Assembly (NCBI GenBank): GCA_947496145.1
Contig: CANMBS010000025.1
Coordinates: forward strand, 1 to 64,000
Direction of reading: 5' to 3'
Length of the DNA stretch: 64,000 nt
DNA from: an uncultured Pseudovibrio sp.
GTDB lineage: Bacteria; Pseudomonadota; Alphaproteobacteria; Rhizobiales; Stappiaceae
Shown here: in pieces, positions 18,871-26,884 of the stretch
Layout: each line of letters starts with the position of its first letter
Numbering within the stretch: the stretch's first letter is position 1
Made by a program: the position numbers and the translations under genes
The notes under the pieces: model-generated
Seen by the model: only the letters and a program-made list of their open reading frames with translations
What the model was told of the DNA's origin: nothing
The model's database searches: none

Positions 18871-20481
18871 ATGAGAGGGCATTCCATTACAGAATTGCTA
18901 ATTTCGTTTATGACTTGCAGGTCACTTAAAGACCTGCAAGCAAAACTGCTGAAAACAATGATGTTGCAGGCGCAAGCACAGGCCGTCGCTGTATATCTGC
19001 CAGAGATTACAGGGCGGAAGCTATTGCCAATGGCATGCGACGGTGGGATGCCACTCGCAAAACTGCCTGAATTACATACTGAGCTTGCTCTGAGACGATA
19101 TGATGAATTGGAAAGCCTTCGTCGCAATCCATTCTTCTCTCGTTCTGGATCGAGTGTTTCAAAGCAAGATGATCTGCAAATTGCTCTGTTTGCACGATCA
19201 GGGACTTTCACGGCTCACAGGATTTCTAGTGGTGAAGCGCCAGAAAAAGAGCAGCTAACTCAAGCTTATGTGTTTCTTTTATCCTCTGTTCGCGGTGAAA
19301 ATGAACTGCTCAAAGATCATCATGCCTTTGAGCTGTTATGGCGCGCCTTCTTATCATTACGCCCGCTCTTGCAATTGCTGGAACAGCACCAGCAGAGCGA
19401 GTTGAACGTTACAGCCAAATCGAAGGTTCGCAAGCAACAGCTAGATGCGGTTCTTGCTGAAAGTTTGGTAGGACACTCACCTCAAATATCCAGTGTACGC
19501 GAACAGATCAGTCGGTTTGCACAAAGCAACTATGCTGTATTGATACAGGGTGAAACCGGAACGGGCAAAGAACTGGCAGCACGTGCGTTGCACAGATTAT
19601 CCCCGTTTGCCAAAGGGCCTTTTGTTGCCGAAAACATTTCCGCTCTTCCTGACAACCTGATCGAAAGCGAGCTGTTTGGTTATAAGAAAGGTGCTTTCAC
19701 CGGAGCAGATAAAGACCGCGATGGCTTGATAAAACGTGCCTCAGGAGGAACGCTTTTCCTTGACGAGATCGGCGATCTTTCTATTGACCTTCAGGTTAAG
19801 CTCCTGCGTGTTCTGCAGGAAAAGACAGTACGTCCACTTGGAGCTGAGCAAGACGAACCAGTTAGTTTTCGCCTTGTAACCGCAACCCACGTCGCCCTGC
19901 GTGATGCAATCAGCAAGGCAATGTTCCGGGCTGATCTGTTTTATCGGATTTCACAACTCGTAATTGCCCTGCCACCTTTGCGTGACCGGGACGGTGATAT
20001 AAGCTATCTCGCTGAGTTTTTCCTACGAGAAATCGCGCTGAATAATGATGATAGAGCTAAGTCCATTAGCGTTGACGCCATGGATGTACTTCAAAAGACT
20101 GAGTTCAGAGGCAATGTTCGCGAACTGCAGAACTGCATGATCAAAGCGGCTTTCCTAGCGGAAGGCTCCTCTGTGATTACACAGCGTATGCTTCTTCAGG
20201 CAATGCAGGGTGCAGAGGAGCCGTCCAGCCTCAGCTCTAAAGCAGCAAAGAACAGCCTTGATCACCACTCCGCAGATGAGCAGGATGTACATTTTTTACA
20301 GGAAAACGGGTTGAAGCAAAGCGTTGCAAACTATGAGCAGCGCTTGTTACGTCAAACCTTTCAAAGGTTTGCTGGTGATCGTGGTCAAATGGCAGAATTT
20401 CTGCGCTTGCCACGCAGAACACTTGCCAACAAGTTAACTAATTTTAATTGCCAGACCATGGAATTTGAACATGATAAGTAA
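18871..20481 (+). CDS. vasH: Sigma-54-dependent activator, VasH type
   Basis: 536 aa from ATG 18871; the open frame upstream lies inside tssH and is not protein-like. The N-terminal ~200 residues look like a GAF-type sensor. The AAA+ domain is complete: GETGTGKE (about 227-234), E-S-E-L-F-G-Y, GAFTGA (about 274-279) and L-F-L-D-E-I-G-D. GAFTGA is the loop that contacts sigma-54. The C-terminus has a Fis-type helix-turn-helix (G-D-R-G-Q-M-A-E-F-L-R-L-P-R-R-T-L). It has no receiver domain. By analogy with VasH it should activate hcp or other T6SS operons, which must lie outside this window. Confidence 0.88.
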   Translation: MRGHSITELLISFMTCRSLKDLQAKLLKTMMLQAQAQAVAVYLPEITGRKLLPMACDGGMPLAKLPELHTELALRRYDELESLRRNPFFSRSGSSVSKQDDLQIALFARSGTFTAHRISSGEAPEKEQLTQAYVFLLSSVRGENELLKDHHAFELLWRAFLSLRPLLQLLEQHQQSELNVTAKSKVRKQQLDAVLAESLVGHSPQISSVREQISRFAQSNYAVLIQGETGTGKELAARALHRLSPFAKGPFVAENISALPDNLIESELFGYKKGAFTGADKDRDGLIKRASGGTLFLDEIGDLSIDLQVKLLRVLQEKTVRPLGAEQDEPVSFRLVTATHVALRDAISKAMFRADLFYRISQLVIALPPLRDRDGDISYLAEFFLREIALNNDDRAKSISVDAMDVLQKTEFRGNVRELQNCMIKAAFLAEGSSVITQRMLLQAMQGAEEPSSLSSKAAKNSLDHHSADEQDVHFLQENGLKQSVANYEQRLLRQTFQRFAGDRGQMAEFLRLPRRTLANKLTNFNCQTMEFEHDK

Positions 20482-21346
20482 AAGACTTGGTTATCGCACT
20501 CTTTCGGCCTTTCTAATCAGTGTGTTGTCGGCGAGTTCCAGTATCCTACCTGCAGCTTCAGCTCGTGCTGACACTGTACGGGTTGAAAAAGCTCAGTTGG
20601 AAGTCTGCACACAAACAATTGGCCGTGTTAACCGTCTTGCATGTTTTGATCGATTGTTTGAAACTTCGATAACAGTCCTTTCTGCTGGGGAGCCCATTCC
20701 AGAATTTGTTGAAGAGCTGAACGCGCCGGATGGGCCACTGGAACAGCAGGCCAGACGTATGGAAGCCGAGCGAGAGGCTCACGACCAGACATGGCAGTTC
20801 CGGTTTGGAGCAATTGGGCACCCAGCAAAATTTCGCTGGGATGACATTAAAGACAAGAAGAAGATCATAAAACCAGTCAAGCTACGTGATGGCAGTATTC
20901 CGGAAAAAGCGCAGGCACTAGTGAATGAGGTCGGGCATGAGCCAGTAATTGAGCCTGGTGCTACCAATGTTTATCTGAGTATGAAAGAGTTTCGATCAGC
21001 TGATGCTCCCGAAGAGGATACGCCAGCTATTTTGATGCTTTCCTGTGTGGCGGATATAACCACCGCCGCGCTTATCTTAGGAACGCCGCAGGAGCAACGC
21101 AGAGTACCATTGCGCATCCTGCTTAAAGGTCAGCGTAGTGATGACGATGTCTGGCAAAGCGCTGAAAGTAAACGCATTCTCATCAGCCCCAGAGGACTGA
21201 CCAGCATTGCGCATATTAATCGCTGGACGCAGGTCGAACGTGTTCAGTTTGAAGTGGAGACTGATGGTCGCTCACATGCGTATCTGTTCGAAATGACTAA
21301 CCTTAAGAGCATGCTAGAACCTATTCGGCGTGCGTGTCATTGGTAA
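20471..21346 (+). CDS. T6SS-associated VasI/TagO-like periplasmic protein
   Basis: 291 aa from ATG 20471, overlapping the vasH stop by 11 bases; TTG 20465 is an alternative. An N-terminal signal sequence ends near A-S-A-R-A. The mature N-terminus has the C-x10-R-L-A-C-F-D-x-L pattern seen in VasI/TagO proteins. The C-terminal part has the F-R-S-A-D and T-A-A-L-I-L-G elements and ends in a beta-rich domain. VasI/TagO genes travel with T6SS loci; their exact role is unclear. The two cysteines probably form a disulfide, which is an inference. Confidence 0.7.
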   Translation: MISKRLGYRTLSAFLISVLSASSSILPAASARADTVRVEKAQLEVCTQTIGRVNRLACFDRLFETSITVLSAGEPIPEFVEELNAPDGPLEQQARRMEAEREAHDQTWQFRFGAIGHPAKFRWDDIKDKKKIIKPVKLRDGSIPEKAQALVNEVGHEPVIEPGATNVYLSMKEFRSADAPEEDTPAILMLSCVADITTAALILGTPQEQRRVPLRILLKGQRSDDDVWQSAESKRILISPRGLTSIAHINRWTQVERVQFEVETDGRSHAYLFEMTNLKSMLEPIRRACHW

Positions 21347-21379
21347 GTTGAGTTTATTTGAAATATTGGCAGTACTCCT

Positions 21380-22279
21380 ATGAAGTATAGTTTTCGTCTC
21401 GCAGTTAGCTTTATTACACTCATATTTTTAGCAATCCCAGTTTATCTGATCTGCGATTATCTAAATCTCATCGCAGATGAATACTCCATGGTGAACAATC
21501 TTGTCTCTCTGGCAAGTGAAAAGATTAAGATGTTCCGTGCAGGCGTGCCGGTACCAAAAGGGGTTCCCTACACACCGATTGAGCAAACAGCTGTTTTTTA
21601 CAATATTGCAGCCGGCCTCGGTGCGTTATTTATGGTGTTTGTTGCTGTACCTGCATTCTTGCTGCTTGCCTATATTGCATCAGCAGCCTTTGCAGCGGTA
21701 AATGCTAACCGCCGGAATTATGTTCTGGGGCAGTTTACAAAAGCTGCGGAGCTACTTGAATCAAGCAATGCAGCTCTTCGCGAGGCAGGTATTGTGATCC
21801 TTTCAGAAATTGCCAAATCAAACCCTAAAGAACATCATGATGATGTACTTCAGCTCCTCTCAGCGCATATTCGCAGTACCAGTTCCTCACAACGTGAAAA
21901 TCTGATGGTCGGTAAGGAACATGCAAGAGCTCGCGGGGAGCTCATGGCATCCTTGCATAAGATCTCCGACCTCAGACAGCTACTTAAAAAACGCGACAAT
22001 AGTATTCAGCTTGACCTTACAGGCGGCTATTTTCGCGGTTTGAAGAGTAATGCCTTCCACGGGCCGGGGGCCTCTCAAAAAGGCCCGGATCTGAGTTATT
22101 GCTTATTAAATGATAGTGTTTTTGATGATGCTGATCTTACAGATGCAAACTTCACAAATGCTAAAGTCACCCGTGCGCGCGTTGAAGAAAAATGGAAGGA
22201 TCTCTTCTCTGTTGAGCAATGGGCATCAGTTCAGGTAATCAATAGTGCTGGTAAAGTCATTCGCCCACCGATCAGCTAA
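21380..22279 (+). CDS. Two-helix membrane protein with a pentapeptide-repeat end, unknown function
   Basis: 299 aa. Two hydrophobic segments (about 7-27 and 75-105) flank a short loop that carries G-V-P-V-P-K-G-V-P. A cytoplasmic helical part follows (A-A-E-L-L-E-S-S-N-A-A-L-R-E-A-G, HEAT-like). Near the C-terminus is a short pentapeptide-repeat stretch: L-D-L-T-G-G-Y-F-R-G-L, then C-L-L-N-D-S-V-F-D-D-A-D-L-T-D-A-N-F-T-N-A. It lies 33 bases after the vasI-like gene, so it looks like the last gene of the T6SS transcript. I do not recognise the family as a core T6SS gene. It may be an accessory, immunity-like or regulatory membrane protein, but nothing in the sequence decides. Confidence 0.6.
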   Translation: MKYSFRLAVSFITLIFLAIPVYLICDYLNLIADEYSMVNNLVSLASEKIKMFRAGVPVPKGVPYTPIEQTAVFYNIAAGLGALFMVFVAVPAFLLLAYIASAAFAAVNANRRNYVLGQFTKAAELLESSNAALREAGIVILSEIAKSNPKEHHDDVLQLLSAHIRSTSSSQRENLMVGKEHARARGELMASLHKISDLRQLLKKRDNSIQLDLTGGYFRGLKSNAFHGPGASQKGPDLSYCLLNDSVFDDADLTDANFTNAKVTRARVEEKWKDLFSVEQWASVQVINSAGKVIRPPIS

Positions 22280-22388
22280 AGTGCTTCTTATCGACTTTTT
22301 CGAGTGAGATTTTATTTTGCTAACTCATATAGTATCAACTGAAGGCTCTTCGTAGTCCTCAAATATACATGCCCGGTTCATTTGTGTC

Positions 22389-23201
22389 GGCTCTGTCAGG
22401 TTGTGCACTTGATAATCTTCGCGTAGACAATCCTTATGCTTGATCTTGACGCTTTGCTTCGCCTGAAAGGTTACTGTTTCCCGCGCAGTATCATTGGCTA
22501 TGCGGTTTGGGCGTATCACCGGTTTGCCATGAGCCTGCGAGATGTTGAAGACCTTCCTGCAGCACGAGGAATTGTGCTTTCCTATGAGACAATCCGGGAC
22601 TGGGCAAACAAGTTCGGGCATTGTTTTGCCGGTAAAATCCGGCGGGACCGACCAGCTCCCAATGATAAGTGGCACCTTGATGAGTGTGTCGTCAAGATCA
22701 ATGGCAAGAGCTATTGGCTTTGGCGGGCTGTCGAGGGAAAGGGCGATACCCTTGATATCCTGTTGCAGTCACGGTGCAACAAGAGAGCTGCCAAGCGTTT
22801 CTTTTATAAGCTATTCAATCAAGCGTTGGGGCCTGCCGCATGTTCTGGTCACGGACAAGCTTGGCTCCTATGGGGCGGCGAAGAGTGAGATCGCACCGGA
22901 TCTGGAGCATCACCAGCACAAAGGGTTGAACAATCGGGCAGAAGCTTCTCATCGTCATACACGACGACGAGAAAAGATCATGGGCCGGTTCACGTCTCCA
23001 CGTCAGGCTCAAAGGTTTCTATCCGCTCACGATCAAGTTGGTGCTATATTCCGCCCGAAACGCCATCGCCTTTCACCCAATTCATATCGCCATGCACGCG
23101 CTGATGCTTTTGGCTTGTGGAATGACTACATAGTCGAATGGTGAGCATGAATAGATCGTTTGCACGTTCTTGCATCTAAGTTCAGATAACCTGACAAAGC
23201 C
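22389..23201 (+). mobile_element. IS6-family insertion sequence, about 813 bp
   Basis: Imperfect terminal inverted repeats bound it. GGCTCTGTCAGGTT (22389-22402) on the left matches the reverse complement of AACCTGACAAAGCC (23188-23201) with one mismatch. The length (~0.8 kb) and the single DDE transposase fit the IS6 (IS26-like) family. The 8 bases on either side (22381-22388 and 23202-23209) do not match, so there is no target-site duplication. That suggests the two flanks were brought together by a deletion, inversion or cointegrate resolution rather than by simple insertion. The right end lies 8 bases from the matB stop codon. Confidence 0.8.
22436..23144 (+). pseudogene. IS6-family transposase, frameshifted
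   Basis: The first part runs in one frame from ATG 22436: C-F-P-R-S-I-I-G-Y-A-V-W, W-H-L-D-E-C-V-V-K-I, and Y-W-L-W-R-A-V-E. The rest is in another frame: V-L-V-T-D-K-L-G-S-Y-G-A-A, N-N-R-A-E-A-S-H, then M-G-R-F-T-S-P-R-Q-A-Q-R-F. The shift lies at about 22815-22832. The catalytic D, D and E are all present but split between frames, so the enzyme should be inactive unless a programmed shift occurs, which IS6 elements are not known to use. Confidence 0.85.
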
Positions 23202-23209
23202 CCACTTGC

Positions 23210-24739
23210 TCAGACAGATTGAGGGCGCTGGGTAAACATAGCTTTGTAGGTTTCGCGTAGGATGCTTTTTTGAACTTTGCCCATAGTGTTACGCGGCAAC
23301 TCGTCTAAGAGTAACAGCTTTTGAGGATGTTTGAAGCGGGCGAGCTGTTCCTGAACGCGGGACATGATTGCATCCAGAGCAGGCTGTTCTCCTGGTTTTG
23401 GGACAATGAGGCCAAGAACAGTCTCTCCAAAATCTGGATGAGGAACGCCAATGACAGCACTTTCCAACACTCCGGGCTGTTCATCCAAAACAAGCTCAAT
23501 TTCTTTTGGGTAAATGTTGTAACCACCTGAGATGATAAGATCTTTGTTACGGCCTACAATATGGACATAACCATCTTCATCAACCTTGCCCAGATCACCT
23601 GTAATGAAAAATCCATCCTCGCGAAGTTCTGCAGCAGTTTTCTCGGGCATTTGCCAATAGCCCTTGAAGACGTTCGGACCTCGTACCTCAATGAGGCCGA
23701 CTTCGCCGTCAGGTCGTTTTGCACCTGTTTCGGGATCTGTGATTTTTAATTCTACATCTGGCAGAGGGAAGCCAACAGTCCCTGCGCGTCGGTCACCTTC
23801 ATAAGGATTTGATGTGTTCATGTTAGTTTCAGTCATGCCATAACGCTCCAGAATGCGATGTCCGGTACGTTCTTCAAACTGAAGATGGGTCTCGGCGAGA
23901 AGTGGAGCACTACCAGAGATAAACAGCCGCATATGTGCTGCGAGATCCTTGGTGAAACGTTTATCTCCCAGTAGCCGTGTGTAGAATGTGGGTACACCCA
24001 TCATGCTTGTAGCTTTGGGCATGAACTCAATCAAAGCATCTAGATCCAGCTTTGGCAGGAAGATCATACTGCCGCCGGCAATCAACGTTACGTTTGTTGC
24101 CACGAAGAGACCATGGGTGTGGAAGATGGGAAGTGCGTGCAATAGCACATCGTTTTGGCTGAAACGCCAGTAGTCTACCAGCGTTTCGGCATTGGAAAGC
24201 AGATTGCTCTGGGTCAGCATTGCTCCTTTGGAGCGACCTGTGGTACCGGAGGTGTATAAGAACGCCGCCAGATCATCTTCAGTTCGTTCTACGGTATCAA
24301 AGCTGAGTGGCTGTTGACTTGCCCTTGCCATCAGCGTCCCGCTTCCATCTGCATTTAGTGTTTCCAGTTTGGAACTTAGCTTAGTTGTGATTGGTTCCAA
24401 TGCTTGCTTGTTTGCCTGATCGCAGACGACCAGAGCTGCGCCACTGTTTTCGATGAAGTAAGAAAGTTCATCAACTGTGTAAGCTGTGTTGAGAGGCAGG
24501 AAAATAAGTCCTGCCTGTACACAAGCTGCATACAACGCCAAAGCTTCTGGTGACTTTTGAACTTGAACTGCGACACGGTCACCCGCTTTTAGTCCTGTTT
24601 GTGACAGGACGTGGGCAATCTGCGCTGTGCTTTCAAGAAATTGCTTGTGGGTGATACTTTGACCGTTTTGCAGGTGAAGAAAAGGAGTGGTTTTATTCGC
24701 ATGTACAGCGAATAAGCGATCGTAAAGCGGGTTCATCAT
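23210..24739 (-). CDS. matB: Malonyl-CoA synthetase MatB
   Basis: 509 aa. An acyl-adenylate-forming enzyme that makes malonyl-CoA from malonate, ATP and CoA in the cytoplasm. Visible motifs: P-loop TSGTTGRSKG (163-172), HALPIFHTHGLF, the aromatic/E motif RYGMTETN (about 300), G-D-L-G-K-V-D-E-D-G-Y, and the C-terminal catalytic lysine in NTMGKVQK (about 488). HGLF with RYGMTETN is typical of MatB rather than general acyl-CoA ligases. It is the last gene of a minus-strand run with a TRAP transporter. A malonyl-CoA decarboxylase (matA), often next to matB, is absent; the IS6 element lies there instead. Other small dicarboxylates remain possible substrates. Confidence 0.85.
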   Translation of the reverse strand: MMNPLYDRLFAVHANKTTPFLHLQNGQSITHKQFLESTAQIAHVLSQTGLKAGDRVAVQVQKSPEALALYAACVQAGLIFLPLNTAYTVDELSYFIENSGAALVVCDQANKQALEPITTKLSSKLETLNADGSGTLMARASQQPLSFDTVERTEDDLAAFLYTSGTTGRSKGAMLTQSNLLSNAETLVDYWRFSQNDVLLHALPIFHTHGLFVATNVTLIAGGSMIFLPKLDLDALIEFMPKATSMMGVPTFYTRLLGDKRFTKDLAAHMRLFISGSAPLLAETHLQFEERTGHRILERYGMTETNMNTSNPYEGDRRAGTVGFPLPDVELKITDPETGAKRPDGEVGLIEVRGPNVFKGYWQMPEKTAAELREDGFFITGDLGKVDEDGYVHIVGRNKDLIISGGYNIYPKEIELVLDEQPGVLESAVIGVPHPDFGETVLGLIVPKPGEQPALDAIMSRVQEQLARFKHPQKLLLLDELPRNTMGKVQKSILRETYKAMFTQRPQSV

Positions 24740-24845
24740 CTTGTTGCCTTAGCGTCTTTAAAACGGTTACTTGTCAGGTCACACACTCAGCTTCTGATAT
24801 TGAGTGAGGCCATTTAACTTAGAGTGATTTGCGATTTTTGTTCGG

Positions 24846-26165
24846 TTATATTGATTGCCCCATAACTTGATCTGGTAGCCACGTCGCCAGTTCGGGAAAG
24901 AGGCAAAGCAAAAAAATCGCCAATATCATGCAAAACACAAATGGCATGGAGCCTGTGAGGATGGTTTTCAGCGAAATATCCGGTGCTATGCCATTGATTA
25001 CATAAAGGTTAAGACCAACAGGCGGCGAAATCAGACCGATCTCCATGTTAATGGTCAGCACGACAGCAAACCAGATTGGGTCAAAACCCGCTGTCGTGAT
25101 AATTGGAAGCAAGATCGGGGCCGCCATCAGAATAACTGCAACGGGTGGCAGGAAGAAGCCTGCAATGAGCAGGAACAGGTTGACGGCTCCCATGAGTACC
25201 CAGCGGTTTACATCCAGTGTACCAATCCATTCCGCTATGGATTGAGTGATAAACAAGGATGACAGCATGTAAGAAAACACGCCTGCTGCCGCGATGATGA
25301 ACAGAACCATCACGCTCTCACGAGTGCTGTCTCGCAGCACTACCCAGATATCTCTTGGATGCCATAGCTTATAGATGATCATGGCAATGAACAGGCAGAG
25401 CAAAGCACCAACCGCTGCCGTTTCAGACGGTGTGGCGATGCCGCCGTACATAGCGTAGAGCACACCCAGAATTATCAGAAGGAACGGGATCACACGCGGC
25501 AGGATTTCCAGCCTTTGCTTCCAGCTGTATGAGCCGGGGCTGAGTTGTTCGGTGTTGCCTGAGCGCCATGTAGAATACAGCGACCAGGCCATGAACAGAC
25601 CCACCAGCATCAAGCCTGGAATAACTCCTGCAAGGAAGAGGCGCCCAATGGAAGTCTCGGTCGCAATGCCATAAACGATCATGGTTACTGAAGGTGGGAT
25701 CAGGATGCCAAGAGTGCCACCAGCTGCAATAGAGCCAGCTGCTACGCCGTCAGGATAGCCACGCTTGCGCATTTCGGGGATGCCCATTTTGCCTATTGCG
25801 GCACAGGTTGCCGGGGATGAGCCTGACATGGCAGCAAATAATGCGCAGGCACCGAGGTTGGAGACTACCAAACCTCCAGGTATACGGGTCAGCCAGCGCT
25901 CCAGCGCTTCATAAAGGTCTGCGCCTGCTCGTGTGGAAGCAATGGAAGCCCCCATTATGATGAACATGGGAATAGAGAGCAGTGCGAAGTTATCAAGTTT
26001 GCCGAAAAAGATTTCAGGCAGCAGCTCCAGAGACCTGAAGCCATCATATATTATCAGGAAGCCAGCAGAGACAACGAGCAGCCCCAATGCTACGGAAATT
26101 CCGGAAAACAGTACAATGATTGTGGCAAGAGCTACTAATCCGCCCAGAAGAAGAGGATCCATCAA
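24846..26165 (-). CDS. dctM: TRAP transporter large permease subunit DctM
   Basis: 439 aa and about 12 hydrophobic segments. It belongs to the DctM family, which performs Na+-driven uptake together with DctQ and a periplasmic binding protein. Family signatures: L-L-S-I-P-M-F-I-I-M-G near residue 60, A-A-M-S-G-S-S-P-A-T-C-A-A-I-G, and A-A-G-G-T-L-G-I-L-I-P-P-S. Its ATG overlaps the dctQ stop by 4 bases. With matB next to it, malonate is the most likely substrate (MatPQM-like); this is inference from context. Confidence 0.92.
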   Translation of the reverse strand: MMDPLLLGGLVALATIIVLFSGISVALGLLVVSAGFLIIYDGFRSLELLPEIFFGKLDNFALLSIPMFIIMGASIASTRAGADLYEALERWLTRIPGGLVVSNLGACALFAAMSGSSPATCAAIGKMGIPEMRKRGYPDGVAAGSIAAGGTLGILIPPSVTMIVYGIATETSIGRLFLAGVIPGLMLVGLFMAWSLYSTWRSGNTEQLSPGSYSWKQRLEILPRVIPFLLIILGVLYAMYGGIATPSETAAVGALLCLFIAMIIYKLWHPRDIWVVLRDSTRESVMVLFIIAAAGVFSYMLSSLFITQSIAEWIGTLDVNRWVLMGAVNLFLLIAGFFLPPVAVILMAAPILLPIITTAGFDPIWFAVVLTINMEIGLISPPVGLNLYVINGIAPDISLKTILTGSMPFVFCMILAIFLLCLFPELATWLPDQVMGQSI

Positions 26166-26710
26166 TGATCCTCCAGACCGAACGGGCGGTCAATGTATAG
26201 GATTAATGCCAGAAAATCGGCGATAAATTGTAGTAAAAGCAAAGAAAAACCAATGGGGATCGCGAGGTAAGGAATCCAGAGGCGGACACCCCAAACGGTA
26301 TCAGAGCGCCAGCCGCGCTCCCAAGTGACATACCAGAATTCCCAGCCATAAAAGACCATTGCCATGACAATAGCGATGGAAAGCCCCAGAGTTAATAAGG
26401 CGAGTAAATAGCGGGCACCCATGGGCAATGCTAAAGGGATCAGATCAACATTCACATGACCGCGCAAATGCTGCACATATGACAATCCAATGAGTGTTGC
26501 AGCAATCACCAAATAGATTACGGCTTCCGTTTGCCAGATCGTCGATCCGTTGAGAACAAAGCGGATGAAGATCATTTGACAGGTAATAGCTACGGCAGCG
26601 ACAATCATAGCTGCGGAAATCCAGCCAGCCAGTGTTGATAGGGATGCTACCAATTGAAGAAAGGGGTTGTTGCCAGAACGAGCTGCGAATGCTGCGCTTT
26701 GACCCGCCAT
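26162..26710 (-). CDS. dctQ: TRAP transporter small permease subunit DctQ
   Basis: 182 aa with four hydrophobic segments, the DctQ layout. The W-Q-T-E-A-V-I-Y-L-V-I-A-A-T-L-I-G pattern in the middle is typical. It forms the membrane complex with DctM. It overlaps dctM by 4 bases. The gap of about 174 bases to the upstream dctP carries two stem-loops (see the separate entries). Confidence 0.9.
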   Translation of the reverse strand: MAGQSAAFAARSGNNPFLQLVASLSTLAGWISAAMIVAAVAITCQMIFIRFVLNGSTIWQTEAVIYLVIAATLIGLSYVQHLRGHVNVDLIPLALPMGARYLLALLTLGLSIAIVMAMVFYGWEFWYVTWERGWRSDTVWGVRLWIPYLAIPIGFSLLLLQFIADFLALILYIDRPFGLEDH

Positions 26711-26735
26711 ATTCTTATCCTTTTATTGGGAATGA

Positions 26736-26781
26736 ACCAGAGATAGCTGGTCCCTTGAGGGATACTGCAGTTATCTCTGGT
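26736..26781 (-). other. Long stem-loop between dctP and dctQ
   Basis: ACCAGAGATAgCTG pairs with the far arm CAGtTATCTCTGGT, and GTCCC pairs with GGGAT near a 4-base loop, giving a nested hairpin of roughly 19 pairs. It stands in the dctP-dctQ gap of a minus-strand operon, with no long T run after it. This suggests a structure that protects or partly ends the dctP message, so that the binding protein is made in excess of the permease. Confidence 0.55.
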
Positions 26782-26807
26782 CATTTGTTTCTTATCTGGA
26801 GTGGAGT

Positions 26808-26827
26808 TCACACAGGGGTTTGTGTGA
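26808..26827 (-). other. Short stem-loop downstream of dctP
   Basis: TCACACA-N6-TGTGTGA, a perfect 7-bp stem, lies 57-76 bases beyond the dctP stop. It sits next to the longer dctP-dctQ hairpin and may act with it as a 3' stabiliser or partial terminator. Confidence 0.4.
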
Positions 26828-26884
26828 GTTTACTACGTTGATAAGAGAACAATCCGGAGGCAGTTAGCATTGCCTGAAACCGCT

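Noticed and set aside
22381-23209. 8-base target duplication for the IS6 element
   Set aside because: The flanks TTTGTGTC and CCACTTGC do not match, and shifting by a base or two does not help.
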